A DNA stretch of 64,000 bases from Reyranella sp. GTDB lineage: Bacteria > Pseudomonadota > Alphaproteobacteria > Reyranellales > Reyranellaceae. Both the position numbers and the translations under genes were made by a program. The stretch covers positions 124,001 to 188,000 of the forward strand of contig NZ_SCUT01000054.1 in NCBI RefSeq assembly GCF_004297265.1. The letters are read 5' to 3'. Below are positions 54,382 to 62,358 of the stretch, one piece after another. Every line of letters starts with the position of its first letter. Within the stretch, counting starts at the first letter, position 1. The notes beneath the pieces were generated by a model. The model had not been told where the DNA came from. It saw nothing but the letters and a program-made list of their open reading frames with translations, and did not search any database.

Positions 54382-55134
54382 ATGGTCCGTATTGCCGCGC
54401 TCGTCACGCTCGCCGTCCTCACGCTCGGCTCGAATGCCTGGGCGCAGTCGTCCTACGGCAAGGCCGAGCGGCGTGATCCCCTCTTCCTGCGCTTCGCTGA
54501 GATGGCGAATCGCTACTGGGTGAACACCGAGACCAATTCGGCCAGCCACAAGGTCGTGGCGATCCCGATGCCCAAGCAATGCGCCTTCCTCTATGCCGAC
54601 GCCTACACGCGCGGGCAGCAGAGCGAGAGCGAGGTGCAGCAGATCGCTCTGTCGAACTGCAATCGGCGCCTCCAGGAGCTCGGGCCCCTGGGCGAGAACT
54701 ACGGCGTCGACTGCCGGTGCCAGGTGGTCATCAGCGACGAGACCTATGTCGTCCCGAAATCCTCCATGCCGGACGACGCCTATGGTCCCGCCTCGATCTT
54801 CTACCGCGACGATCGCGGCAACGTCGCGCGGCTGAACGGGCTGGTGCGCTACGGTGCGCTGATCGGCCGGGATCGCTCCGTCACCTTCACGGTGGACAAT
54901 CCGCGCGGCGAGCAGGTGTGCAACGGCACCATGACCAACGAGACTCCCGGCAGCGGGCAATTTTCACTGTCCTGCTTCGGCGGCAAGTTCGCCGGCCGCG
55001 GCACGTACGAAAGCAAGACCGGCGCGCCCAACGACCACATCATCGCCCGGGGCCAGACCGGACGTGGCCAGCCCGTGACCATGGTGATCGGCCTGCCGGC
55101 GCAACTCGCGGCCAACACCTATGGCAGCCTCTGA
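54382..55134 (+). CDS. Exported protein of unknown function
   Basis: A 250-residue protein with a signal peptide (MVRIAALVTLAVLTLGSNAWAQS). Mature Cys residues occur in MPKQCAFLY, LSNCNRRL, VDCRCQVV, EQVCNGTM and LSCFGGKF. The last 80 residues (FTVDNPRGEQVCNGTMT, GKFAGRGTYESK) read like a small beta-domain repeat. No family is recognised. It lies 60 nt after pyrG and 1 nt before another exported protein on the same strand, so the two form a pair that probably acts in the periplasm. Confidence 0.75.
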   Translation: MVRIAALVTLAVLTLGSNAWAQSSYGKAERRDPLFLRFAEMANRYWVNTETNSASHKVVAIPMPKQCAFLYADAYTRGQQSESEVQQIALSNCNRRLQELGPLGENYGVDCRCQVVISDETYVVPKSSMPDDAYGPASIFYRDDRGNVARLNGLVRYGALIGRDRSVTFTVDNPRGEQVCNGTMTNETPGSGQFSLSCFGGKFAGRGTYESKTGAPNDHIIARGQTGRGQPVTMVIGLPAQLAANTYGSL

Positions 55135-55135
55135 A

Positions 55136-56053
55136 ATGCGTCTCGCCATGGCCCTGATCGGCCTGGTGCTCGTGGCACCGGCCGTCGCCTCGGCGCAAAG
55201 CGCCAGTGAGGTCGAACGCTGCTTCCAGAATCCCGGCGCCTGCGCGTCCGGCGGAGGAGGCGGGGGCGCCGCCGCGCCAGCCCCTCATGCCCCGGCGCCC
55301 GTCGCCGCGGCCCGGCCGGCCCCCGCGCCCGACTACACCACGGTGTTGAACAGTCCCGAGGCCGACCGCAGGAAGATCCAGGAGTCGCTGCGCACGCTCG
55401 ACAAGTACAACGGTCCGATCGACGGCAACCTGCAGTCCGAAGCCACGGTGAAGGCGATCGGCGACTGGCAGAAGGGGCGCAACACGCCGGCCGTCGGCAA
55501 GCTGACGCCGCAGGAAGCCGCCCAACTCAATGCCGAGGCGGCGCGCGCCCCGATCCGCCGGCTCGAATCGCCGCCGCCGCAGACCGCCACGCCGGTTCCG
55601 CTGGCGCCTGCGCAGCCTTCCAATGCCGATACGCTGAAGGCCATGCAGGCCCGTCTGGCGGAGCGCCGCAAGGCCGCCGAGCCGAAAGCCAATGCGGCGG
55701 CGCAGGCGCTGGTGCGCGACCTCAAGGCCTATGTCGCCGCGGACGGCAAGGGCGTGGCCGGCGACCAGTTCGCGGAATTCGCCAAATGGTACGCCGACAA
55801 CAAGGCGGCCGGCCGCACCATCGGCGAGATCACGCCGGTGATCGACGACTATGGCGACGCCAAGGCGGGCGCCGCGACCGCCACGGAAGTGAAGTTCGAA
55901 ACGAAGCAAGGCGACAAGACCTACGGCCAGTGCCTGGTCTTCGCCTGGATCGAAGGCACTCCGCGCAAGAACCCGCAGGCCTTCACCTGCGACGATGTCG
56001 CCGCGGTCGAGAAGTGGAAGACCGACCAGGCGCTGAAGAGCGCCTGGCGCTGA
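55136..56053 (+). CDS. Exported protein with a peptidoglycan-binding-like domain
   Basis: A 305-residue protein with a signal peptide (MRLAMALIGLVLVAPAVASAQS), a Gly/Pro/Ala-rich linker (about 35-65) and a domain (about 70-130) reading RRKIQESLRTLDKYNGPIDGNLQSEATV and AIGDWQKG, the PG_binding_1 pattern that docks proteins on cell-wall peptides. The C-terminal part has FAKWYADNKAAGRTIGEI and two Cys (YGQCLVFAW, FTCDDVAA). Function unknown; a role in the envelope is likely. It follows the preceding exported gene by 1 nt. Repeat copy 3 begins 3 nt after its stop. Confidence 0.75.
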   Translation: MRLAMALIGLVLVAPAVASAQSASEVERCFQNPGACASGGGGGGAAAPAPHAPAPVAAARPAPAPDYTTVLNSPEADRRKIQESLRTLDKYNGPIDGNLQSEATVKAIGDWQKGRNTPAVGKLTPQEAAQLNAEAARAPIRRLESPPPQTATPVPLAPAQPSNADTLKAMQARLAERRKAAEPKANAAAQALVRDLKAYVAADGKGVAGDQFAEFAKWYADNKAAGRTIGEITPVIDDYGDAKAGAATATEVKFETKQGDKTYGQCLVFAWIEGTPRKNPQAFTCDDVAAVEKWKTDQALKSAWR

Positions 56054-56056
56054 TTC

Positions 56057-56123
56057 ATTGGAGCGCGCCACTCCAGTGGCGCAATCATGAATCATGAGCG
56101 CCACTGGAGTGGCGCGCTCCAAT
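56057..56123. repeat. Hairpin repeat, copy 3 (left border of the tartrate dehydrogenase cassette)
   Basis: Left arm 56057-56083 and right arm 56096-56123 are inverted around a short spacer with a further ATCATGA/TCATGAT-like dyad. Each arm contains GCGCCACT-CC-AGTGGCGC or its complement. It lies between the convergent stops of the exported peptidoglycan-binding-like gene and the tartrate dehydrogenase gene, where it could end transcription from both sides. Confidence 0.9.
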
Positions 56124-56138
56124 GACGACTATCTCACC

Positions 56139-57215
56139 TTAAGCATTCGCGCCGTGGATCGCCTCGATCACGGCTTTCGTGACGTCGATCGTCCGCGCCG
56201 CGCCGCCGAGATCGGGCGTGTGGAAGCGCTTGTCGGCCGTCACCCGTTCGATGGCCTTCATCAGGCGCCCGGCGGCGGCCGGTTCGCCGAGATGTTCCAG
56301 CATCATAACCGCCGACCAGAAGGTGCCGACGGGATTGGCCACGCCCTTGCCCATGATGTCGAAGGCCGAGCCATGGATCGGCTCGAACATCGAGGGGAAG
56401 GTTCGCTCGGGATTGAGGTTGGCGGTCGGTGCGATGCCCAGCGAACCGGCCAGCGCGGCGGCGAGGTCCGACAGGATGTCGGCGTGGAGGTTGGTCGCCA
56501 CCACCGTGTCGATGCTGCCGGGCTTCATGACCATGCGCATGGTCATGGCATCGACCAGCATCTTGTCCCAGGTGACGTCCTTGAATTCGGCCGCGACCTC
56601 GTTGGCGATCTCGTCCCACATCACCATGGCGTGGCGCTGGGCGTTCGACTTGGTGACGACGGTGAGGAGCTTGCGCGGCCGCGACTGCGCGAGCCTGAAG
56701 GCGAAGCGCAGGATGCGCTCGACACCGGCGCGCGTGAACATCGACACGTCGGTCGCCGCCTCGATCGGCGAGCCCTGGTGGACGCGGCCGCCGACGCCGG
56801 AATATTCGCCCTCGGAATTCTCGCGCACGATCACCCAGTCGAGCTCGTTGCCGTTCACGTGGCGCAGCGGCGAGGTGATTCCCGGCAGCACGCGCGTCGG
56901 GCGGACGTTCGCGTACTGGTCGAAGGGCTGGCAGATCGCCAGCCGCAGGCCCCACAGGGTGACATGGTCGGGAATGTCCGGATGCCCGGCCGACCCGAAC
57001 AGGATCGCATCGTGTTTGGCGATCTGCTCGCGTCCGTCCAGCGGCATCATGCGGCCGTGCTTCTTGTAATAGTCGCCGCCCCAGTCGAAATGGTCGATCT
57101 CGAAGGCGAAGCTGCCCTCTCGGCGGGCAATAGCTTCCAGCACCTCGACCCCCGCCGACACGACTTCGGTGCCGATGCCGTCGCCGGGAATGGCTGCGAT
57201 CTTGTAGGTCTTCAT
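56139..57215 (-). CDS. Tartrate/D-malate dehydrogenase (isocitrate/isopropylmalate dehydrogenase family)
   Basis: A 358-residue NAD-dependent beta-decarboxylating dehydrogenase. The start YKIAAIPGDGIGTEVV, RENSEGEYSGVGGR, TKSNAQRHAMVMWDE and FEPIHGSAFDIMGKGVANPVGTFWSAVMML fit the tartrate dehydrogenase/D-malate dehydrogenase (TtuC/DmlA) branch better than LeuB or Icd. It probably oxidises tartrate or D-malate. It lies 13 nt after a Bug receptor gene, and a divergent LysR regulator controls the pair, a layout typical of hydroxy-dicarboxylate catabolism. Confidence 0.9.
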   Translation of the reverse strand: MKTYKIAAIPGDGIGTEVVSAGVEVLEAIARREGSFAFEIDHFDWGGDYYKKHGRMMPLDGREQIAKHDAILFGSAGHPDIPDHVTLWGLRLAICQPFDQYANVRPTRVLPGITSPLRHVNGNELDWVIVRENSEGEYSGVGGRVHQGSPIEAATDVSMFTRAGVERILRFAFRLAQSRPRKLLTVVTKSNAQRHAMVMWDEIANEVAAEFKDVTWDKMLVDAMTMRMVMKPGSIDTVVATNLHADILSDLAAALAGSLGIAPTANLNPERTFPSMFEPIHGSAFDIMGKGVANPVGTFWSAVMMLEHLGEPAAAGRLMKAIERVTADKRFHTPDLGGAARTIDVTKAVIEAIHGANA

Positions 57216-57228
57216 CAGGATATCCGGA

Positions 57229-58227
57229 TCAATTGCTGGCCTTGACGCCGGCCGCCTTGATCACGGCGTCCCAGCGTTTCACTTCGGATTCGAGATAGCC
57301 CTTGAGCGCCTCCGGGCTGACCTGCGCCTCCGCGACGGGCTCCGTGCCGAGACCGGCGAAGCGCTCGAGCACCTTGGGGTCCTTCAGCGCGACCTTGAGC
57401 GCCGCCACGAGCTTGTCCGTGACGTCCTTCGGCAATCCTTTCGGCGCCCACAGCGCGTGCCAGGCCGAAACCTCGAAGCCGGGCAGGGTGCCGCTGTCGA
57501 AGGTCGGCAATTCGGGCACGGACGAGACCTTGGCCTTGGTAGTGACGGCGTAGCCCTTGATGCGTCCGTCCTTGATATGGCCGGTCGTGTTGGTCGTCTG
57601 GTCGCACATCACGTCGAAGGTACCGCTGATCAGGTCGTTCATCGCCGGCCCGGTGCCGCGATAGCCGACGCCCTCCATCTTGATGCCCAGCTCCTTCATC
57701 AGGATCAGCATGCAGAGATGCGAGGCCGAGCCGATGCCGGCATGGCCGTAGGTCGCCTTGCTCTGGTTGGCCTTCATCCAGGCGACGATTTCGGCGATGT
57801 CCTTGGGCGGCAGACCCGCCTTGGAGACGAGTGTCATCGGCACGTCGGTGATGCGGCCGAGATGGTCGAAATCGCTCACGACGTCATACTTGAGGCCGTC
57901 ATAGAGGGCAGGGGCCGTGGCCTGCGCGATGTGCCAGACGGCGATCGTGTAACCGTCGGGCGCTGCCCGGGCGACCTTCGCCATGCCGATCGTGCCGCCG
58001 GCGCCGCCGACATTCTCGACGACGACGGTCTGGCCGAAGGTCTTTGTCATCGATTCGGCGATCAGGCGCGCCACCGTGTCGGTGGGGCCACCGGCCGCGG
58101 CCGGCACGATCAGCGTCACCGGCTTGTTGGGATAGGCCTGCGCGGCGGCAGTTCCGGCCACGGCGAACGACGCGAGGCAGGTGGCGGCTGCGGCGCAGGT
58201 CAGCAGGGCACGACGTAGAAAGCTCAC
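57229..58227 (-). CDS. Bug-family tripartite tricarboxylate transporter receptor
   Basis: A 332-residue periplasmic receptor with a signal peptide (MSFLRRALLTCAAAATCLASFAVAGTAAAQA) followed by YPNKPVTLIVPAAAGGPTDTVA, APDGYTIAVW and YGHAGIGSASHL. GTG 58227 has GGGAG upstream. Co-directional with the tartrate/D-malate dehydrogenase gene and divergent from lysR, it most likely binds the hydroxy-dicarboxylate that the dehydrogenase uses. The partner TctA/TctB genes are absent from the window. Confidence 0.92.
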   Translation of the reverse strand: MSFLRRALLTCAAAATCLASFAVAGTAAAQAYPNKPVTLIVPAAAGGPTDTVARLIAESMTKTFGQTVVVENVGGAGGTIGMAKVARAAPDGYTIAVWHIAQATAPALYDGLKYDVVSDFDHLGRITDVPMTLVSKAGLPPKDIAEIVAWMKANQSKATYGHAGIGSASHLCMLILMKELGIKMEGVGYRGTGPAMNDLISGTFDVMCDQTTNTTGHIKDGRIKGYAVTTKAKVSSVPELPTFDSGTLPGFEVSAWHALWAPKGLPKDVTDKLVAALKVALKDPKVLERFAGLGTEPVAEAQVSPEALKGYLESEVKRWDAVIKAAGVKASN

Positions 58228-58298
58228 GGTTCACTCCCTTGGATTCTTGATTTGCCGCCTCTTTACGTCCGTCGGCGGAGGGCGGCAATTGGCGCTGG

Positions 58299-58321
58299 AT
58301 TATACAAATTTCTGATATAAT
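58299..58321. promoter_or_regulatory. Symmetric divergent promoter/LysR operator: ATTATA-N11-TATAAT
   Basis: ATTATA at 58299-58304, eleven bases and TATAAT at 58316-58321 form a perfect 6+6 dyad. The right arm is an exact -10 consensus on the plus strand, seven bases before the lysR ATG; the left arm is the same hexamer on the minus strand, reading towards the Bug gene. The N11 spacing also matches the LysR T-N11-A rule, so promoter and operator appear to coincide. Confidence 0.6.
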
Positions 58322-58328
58322 CGCCGTT

Positions 58329-59246
58329 ATGGATCTGCATCAGCTTCGCTGTTTCGTGGCCGTGGCCGACGAATTGCATTTCGGCCGGGCGGCGCGACGG
58401 CTCGAGATGATGCCGTCGGCGCTGAGCCGCGACATCCGTCTTCTGGAGACCTCGCTGGGAACGTCCCTGCTGCTGCGCACCACGCGCAACGTGATGCTGT
58501 CGCAGGACGGTGCCGCCTTCGTCGACGACGCCCGTGCGCTGCTGGCGAGGGCCGATGCGCTGGCGGCCGAGGTACGCGAGCGCGGACGTCGTCAATCCCG
58601 TAGCCTCATCCGGGTCGGCGCGATCGACACGGCGGCGGCCGGTTTGATCCCGCCGCTATTGCACGATTTCCGCGAGCAGCGCGCCGCGGTCGCCGTGCAG
58701 CTGGTCGAGGACAAAACCGTCCGCCTGGTGCCGAAGTTGTTGTCGGGCCGGCTCGATGTTGCCTTTATCCGTCCGCCCGCGCGGCTCGACAGGCGCATCG
58801 AGACGATGATGCTTTTCCACGAGACGCCGGTCGTCGCCATACCGTCGCGGCACCGCCTCGCGGGCCGGCGCCGCCTGTCCATCGAGGCGCTGGCGGACGA
58901 GCCGATGATCGTGCCCGACCGCAGCTCGCGGCCCCACAGCCACGACCTCACGATCAAGCTGTTCCAGCGCGCCGGCCTGCGTCCCCGCGTGTCGCAGATC
59001 GCCGAGGAGAAGCAGACCATCGTCCAGCTGGTCGCGGCGGGATTGGGTTTGGCTATCGTGCCGCGCTGGGCCTCGCGGCTCGGCATGGCGGGCGTCCGCT
59101 TCGTCCCGCTCGCCTCCCGCGAGGCTAACGCCCTCGACCTGCTGCCGATGGCCGCCGCCTGGCTGCGCAACGCCCGCGACCCGCTGCGCGACGAGATGCT
59201 CGACATGCTACGCCTGCGCCTGCCGCGCTACGGGGCGGGTGCGTGA
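58329..59246 (+). CDS. LysR-family transcriptional regulator
   Basis: A 305-residue LTTR: N-terminal winged HTH (MDLHQLRCFVAVADELHFGRAARRLEMMPSALSRDIRLLE) and a two-lobed ligand domain (about 90-295, RVGAIDTAAAGLIPPLLHDF). Divergent from the Bug-tartrate dehydrogenase pair across 101 nt, it should activate that operon in response to a hydroxy acid. No Shine-Dalgarno is visible and a perfect TATAAT ends seven bases before the ATG, so its mRNA may be leaderless. Repeat copy 4 follows its stop by 18 nt. Confidence 0.92.
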   Translation: MDLHQLRCFVAVADELHFGRAARRLEMMPSALSRDIRLLETSLGTSLLLRTTRNVMLSQDGAAFVDDARALLARADALAAEVRERGRRQSRSLIRVGAIDTAAAGLIPPLLHDFREQRAAVAVQLVEDKTVRLVPKLLSGRLDVAFIRPPARLDRRIETMMLFHETPVVAIPSRHRLAGRRRLSIEALADEPMIVPDRSSRPHSHDLTIKLFQRAGLRPRVSQIAEEKQTIVQLVAAGLGLAIVPRWASRLGMAGVRFVPLASREANALDLLPMAAAWLRNARDPLRDEMLDMLRLRLPRYGAGA

Positions 59247-59264
59247 GAGAGGCGATCTATCAAC

Positions 59265-59324
59265 GGAGCGCGCCACTCCAGTGGCGCCCATGATCATGAT
59301 TGCGCCACTGGAGTGGCGCGCTCC
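59265..59324. repeat. Hairpin repeat, copy 4 (right border of the tartrate dehydrogenase cassette)
   Basis: Perfect 23-base arms at 59265-59287 and 59302-59324 flank a 14-base spacer. Each arm holds GCGCCACT-CC-AGTGGCGC or its complement. It lies between the lysR stop and the end of the convergent NTF2-like gene. With copy 3 it brackets the tartrate dehydrogenase, Bug and lysR genes exactly. Confidence 0.92.
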
Positions 59325-59357
59325 ACTGAGCCTGCTTAAGCCGCCCGGACTGGCCTT

Positions 59358-59726
59358 TCATGACGTCGGCATTGTCTGGCCGGCCGCCCAAAGCCACTTG
59401 CCGTTGGCATCGGTGAAGACGCAGAGCGAACGATAGGTCGCCAGGACTTCGCGCCCTCCGGCGTTGAAGCGGTCGCGCACTGTCAGCGTTGCGACGGCGA
59501 AGCCGGGAAACTCGCCGACCAGGAGATCGTCGATTTCCTGCTCATGGAACACGACCTTGCCGGATGTGCAGTAAGTCTCGATATAACCCAGCTTGTCGAA
59601 GCGCGTGCCGCCGGCATTGACGTAGATGAAGTCGTCGTGGAGCAGCGCGGTCAGCGTCTCGGCTGACCGGCGCACCATTGCATCCGCCTTTGCCGCGAGA
59701 ACCTGCCGGATGGCGTCGGCAGGCAT
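59358..59726 (-). CDS. NTF2-like (SnoaL/DUF4440-type) protein
   Basis: A 122-residue cone-shaped NTF2-fold protein: IRQVLAAKADAMVRRSAETLTALLHDDFIYVNAGGTRFDKLGYIETYC (split here only by reading) and FAVATLTVRDRF, then RSLCVFTDANGKWLWAAGQT. The family covers isomerases, cyclases and binding proteins, so no reaction can be given. It begins 4 nt after the nitrile hydratase beta gene, in the place where the metallochaperone/activator gene usually sits. A role with the nitrile hydratase is therefore suggested by position only. Confidence 0.85.
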   Translation of the reverse strand: MPADAIRQVLAAKADAMVRRSAETLTALLHDDFIYVNAGGTRFDKLGYIETYCTSGKVVFHEQEIDDLLVGEFPGFAVATLTVRDRFNAGGREVLATYRSLCVFTDANGKWLWAAGQTMPTS

Positions 59727-59730
59727 CGCG

Positions 59731-60348
59731 CTACTTCGCGCGTTCGAGGTAGCTCTCGAAGACGCCGACATGGACGAACGCCGGGTCGGCCGAGTCCGAC
59801 CACAGGTCGCGTGCATCGAAGCGCACGTCGTAGGTTGGTTCCTCGTCGGCCTCGATCCCGTGACCGTGGGCGTCGGGGAACGGGTAGGGCGGCGACACGC
59901 CGACCACGACACCGCTCTTGCCGCGGATGTAGCCCGGCATGCGGACATGGCCGGGGACGTAATCGGTCTTCACCCTGACCTTGTCGCCGACCTTCAGGGT
60001 CTCGCGCGTGGCGACATTGGCTCGGCCGGGAGCGCTGGGCGAGGCGAGGGGGAAGGCGCCCTGGGCGCGGCGTTCCAGCTCCTCGTGGGTGACGATGCCC
60101 TTCTCGACGCAGAGGGTGGCAAGGCTGGTCAGCGAGCGCTCGTAGTAGCTGGCCGAGAGATAGTGCCGCGGCTCCATGCGCTCGATGGCGTGGCGGTACT
60201 CGTCCATGTTGAAGATGCCGAGCTTCACCGCCAGGGAGTAGAGCGCGTTGACCCGCTTCTCCCACGGCTCGTGGAAGGTCTGGGCGCGGAGCGAATAGCG
60301 GACACGGCCGAAGCCCTGCTTGCCGCCGAGATCGTGCATGCCGTCCAT
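59731..60348 (-). CDS. nthB: Nitrile hydratase subunit beta
   Basis: A 205-residue beta subunit: MDGMHDLGGKQGFGRV is the hallmark N-terminus, then the helical region RVNALYSLAVKLGIFNMDEYRHAIE and the SH3-like C-domain KVGDKVRVKTDYVPGHVRMPGYIRGKSGVVV ending in DLWSDSADPAFVHVGVFESYLE. With alpha it forms the metal centre that hydrates nitriles to amides. CGGAGAAAC precedes ATG 60348, 15 nt after the alpha gene stop. The cognate activator homologue is not seen. Confidence 0.93.
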   Translation of the reverse strand: MDGMHDLGGKQGFGRVRYSLRAQTFHEPWEKRVNALYSLAVKLGIFNMDEYRHAIERMEPRHYLSASYYERSLTSLATLCVEKGIVTHEELERRAQGAFPLASPSAPGRANVATRETLKVGDKVRVKTDYVPGHVRMPGYIRGKSGVVVGVSPPYPFPDAHGHGIEADEEPTYDVRFDARDLWSDSADPAFVHVGVFESYLERAK

Positions 60349-60363
60349 GGTGTTTCTCCGATC

Positions 60364-60960
60364 CTAGAGGCGCGACACGCCGATCATGGAATCCTTGGTG
60401 ACCAGGCCGGCGAGCTTCTCCTCGGACCAGCCCTCGGTGCCGGCGGGCCGAACCGGCAGCACCATGTAGCGTGTGTCGGCCGTCGTATCCCAGACCCGGA
60501 TCTCCATGTCGGCCGGCAGGTCGAGGCCCATCTCCTTCAGCACGGTGCGCGACTGGCGCACGATGCGGGCGCGGTATTCCAGGTCCTTGTACCAGTCCGG
60601 CGGCAGGCCGATGATCGAGAACGCGGTGCACGAGCATAGCGTGCAGCAGATCACGTTGTGGACGCTCGGCATGTTCTCCAGCACGACCAGATGCCGGTGA
60701 TGCGGCGGCATCGAGAGACCGAGTTCCGCCACGGCGGCGCGGCCGTTGGCGAACAGGCGCTCGCGGAAGGCGGGATCGGTCCAGGCCCTGGCGACAACGC
60801 GCGCCCCGTTCTGCGGCACCCATTCCTCCTCGGCGAGATGCTTGAACTCGCGGATGAAGTTGGCGGGCTCCATGCCGCGCTCCTGGAAGGCGGCCTCGAT
60901 GGCGTCGGTCCGCGCCTCGACGGAGGCGGCGGCCTGATGGTGATGGGTCTGGTCAGGCAT
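60364..60960 (-). CDS. nthA: Nitrile hydratase subunit alpha, cobalt type
   Basis: A 198-residue alpha subunit carrying the metal site C106-T-L-C-S-C111 in VICCTLCSCTAF; the Thr in CTLCSC is typical of cobalt enzymes (iron enzymes have CSLCSC). The two later Cys of this motif are normally oxidised after translation. The residues after the motif, TAFSIIGLPPDWYK, differ from the YPWPVLGLPP of classical enzymes, so the substrate range may differ. The order is alpha, beta, then an NTF2-like gene. GGAG precedes ATG 60960. Confidence 0.92.
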   Translation of the reverse strand: MPDQTHHHQAAASVEARTDAIEAAFQERGMEPANFIREFKHLAEEEWVPQNGARVVARAWTDPAFRERLFANGRAAVAELGLSMPPHHRHLVVLENMPSVHNVICCTLCSCTAFSIIGLPPDWYKDLEYRARIVRQSRTVLKEMGLDLPADMEIRVWDTTADTRYMVLPVRPAGTEGWSEEKLAGLVTKDSMIGVSRL

Positions 60961-61080
60961 TGTTTTCTCCCAGGCGGCGGCAATTCTCGCCGGGCAGTAT
61001 AGGAAGCGCGCGCCATTGCGTCACTTGCTCCCCGCCGCCCACGCGGGCTAGACAGGCCGCGCCCAACAGGAGTTTTTCTC

Positions 61081-62358
61081 ATGAGCGCCATCGCCGAAGT
61101 CCGCGGCCGCGAAATCCTCGACAGCCGTGGCAATCCCACCGTCGAAGTCGAAGTCGAACTCGACAGCGGCGCGATAGGCCGCGCAGCCGTCCCGTCCGGC
61201 GCCTCGACCGGCGCACACGAGGCGGTCGAACTGCGCGACGGCGACAAGAAGCGCTACGGCGGCAAGGGCGTGCTGAAGGCGGTCGCTGCCGTCAACGGCG
61301 AGATCATGGACTTGCTGTCGGGCCTCGACGCGCTGGAGCAGATCAAGATCGACCGGGCGCTCATAGAGCTCGACGGCACGCCGAACAAGGGCCGCCTCGG
61401 CGCCAATGCGATCCTCGGCGCCTCGCTCGCGGTCGCCAAGGCCGCGGCCATGGAGAGCGGCCTGCCGCTCTACCGCTATGTCGGCGGCAGCCAGGCCTCG
61501 GTGCTGCCGGTGCCGCTGATGAACATCATCAACGGCGGCGCCCATGCCGACAATCCGATCGACATCCAGGAATTCATGATCATGCCGGTGAAGGCCGACC
61601 GCTTCGCCGATGCGCTGCGCATGGGCGCCGAGGTCTTCCACGCGCTGCGCGGCCAGCTCCATGATGCAGGCCACAACACCAACGTGGGCGACGAGGGCGG
61701 CTTCGCGCCGAACCTCGCGACGGCCGACGAAGCGCTGTCCTTCGTCATGAAGGCGATCGAGAAGGCCGGCTACAAGCCCGGCGAGGACGTGATGCTGGCG
61801 CTCGACCCGGCCTCGACCGAGTTCTTCAAGAAGGGCAAGTACGAGATGGAAGGCGAGGGCAAGTCGTTCGATGCCGCCGGCATGGTCGACTATTATGCCG
61901 ATCTCGTGAAGCGCTACCCGATCGTGTCGATCGAGGACGGCATGGCCGAGGACGACATGAAGGGCTGGAAGGCCATCACAGACAAGCTCGGCAAGAAGAT
62001 CCAGCTGGTCGGCGACGACCTGTTCGTCACCAACCCGAAGCGCCTGGAGCAGGGCATCAAGGACGGGCTCGCCAACGCGATCCTGGTCAAGGTGAACCAG
62101 ATCGGCACCCTGACCGAGACGATGGAGGCCGTCTCCATGGCGCGCAATGCCAGCTACGGCGCGGTCATGTCCCACCGCTCGGGCGAGACCGAGGACGCGA
62201 CCATCGCCGACCTCGCCGTCGCCACCAACTGCGGCCAGATCAAGACCGGCTCGTTGTCGCGGTCGGACCGCCTGGCCAAGTACAACCAGCTCCTGCGCAT
62301 CGAGGAGCAGCTCGGCACCCAGGCCCGCTACGCCGGGACGTCGATCCTGCGCGGCTAG
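61081..62358 (+). CDS. eno: Enolase
   Basis: Converts 2-phosphoglycerate to phosphoenolpyruvate in glycolysis. The 425-residue enzyme has VRGREILDSRGNPTVEVEV, the loop SGASTGAHEAVELRDGD, NVGDEGGFAPN (Glu), the metal ligands in LALDPASTEFF, SIEDGM and GDDLFVTNPKRL, and the catalytic Lys and signature in ILVKVNQIGTLTET, SHRSGETED. AGGAG precedes the ATG. In relatives it lies after pyrG-kdsA; here 6.8 kb of accessory genes intervene. It is convergent with the monooxygenase remnant, the stops sharing CTAG. Confidence 0.97.
   Translation: MSAIAEVRGREILDSRGNPTVEVEVELDSGAIGRAAVPSGASTGAHEAVELRDGDKKRYGGKGVLKAVAAVNGEIMDLLSGLDALEQIKIDRALIELDGTPNKGRLGANAILGASLAVAKAAAMESGLPLYRYVGGSQASVLPVPLMNIINGGAHADNPIDIQEFMIMPVKADRFADALRMGAEVFHALRGQLHDAGHNTNVGDEGGFAPNLATADEALSFVMKAIEKAGYKPGEDVMLALDPASTEFFKKGKYEMEGEGKSFDAAGMVDYYADLVKRYPIVSIEDGMAEDDMKGWKAITDKLGKKIQLVGDDLFVTNPKRLEQGIKDGLANAILVKVNQIGTLTETMEAVSMARNASYGAVMSHRSGETEDATIADLAVATNCGQIKTGSLSRSDRLAKYNQLLRIEEQLGTQARYAGTSILRG

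Noticed and set aside
56057..59324. The bracketing repeats as terminal inverted repeats of an insertion sequence
   Set aside because: No transposase lies between them, each copy is itself a complete hairpin, and two more copies lie in unrelated operons. No target-site duplication was seen.
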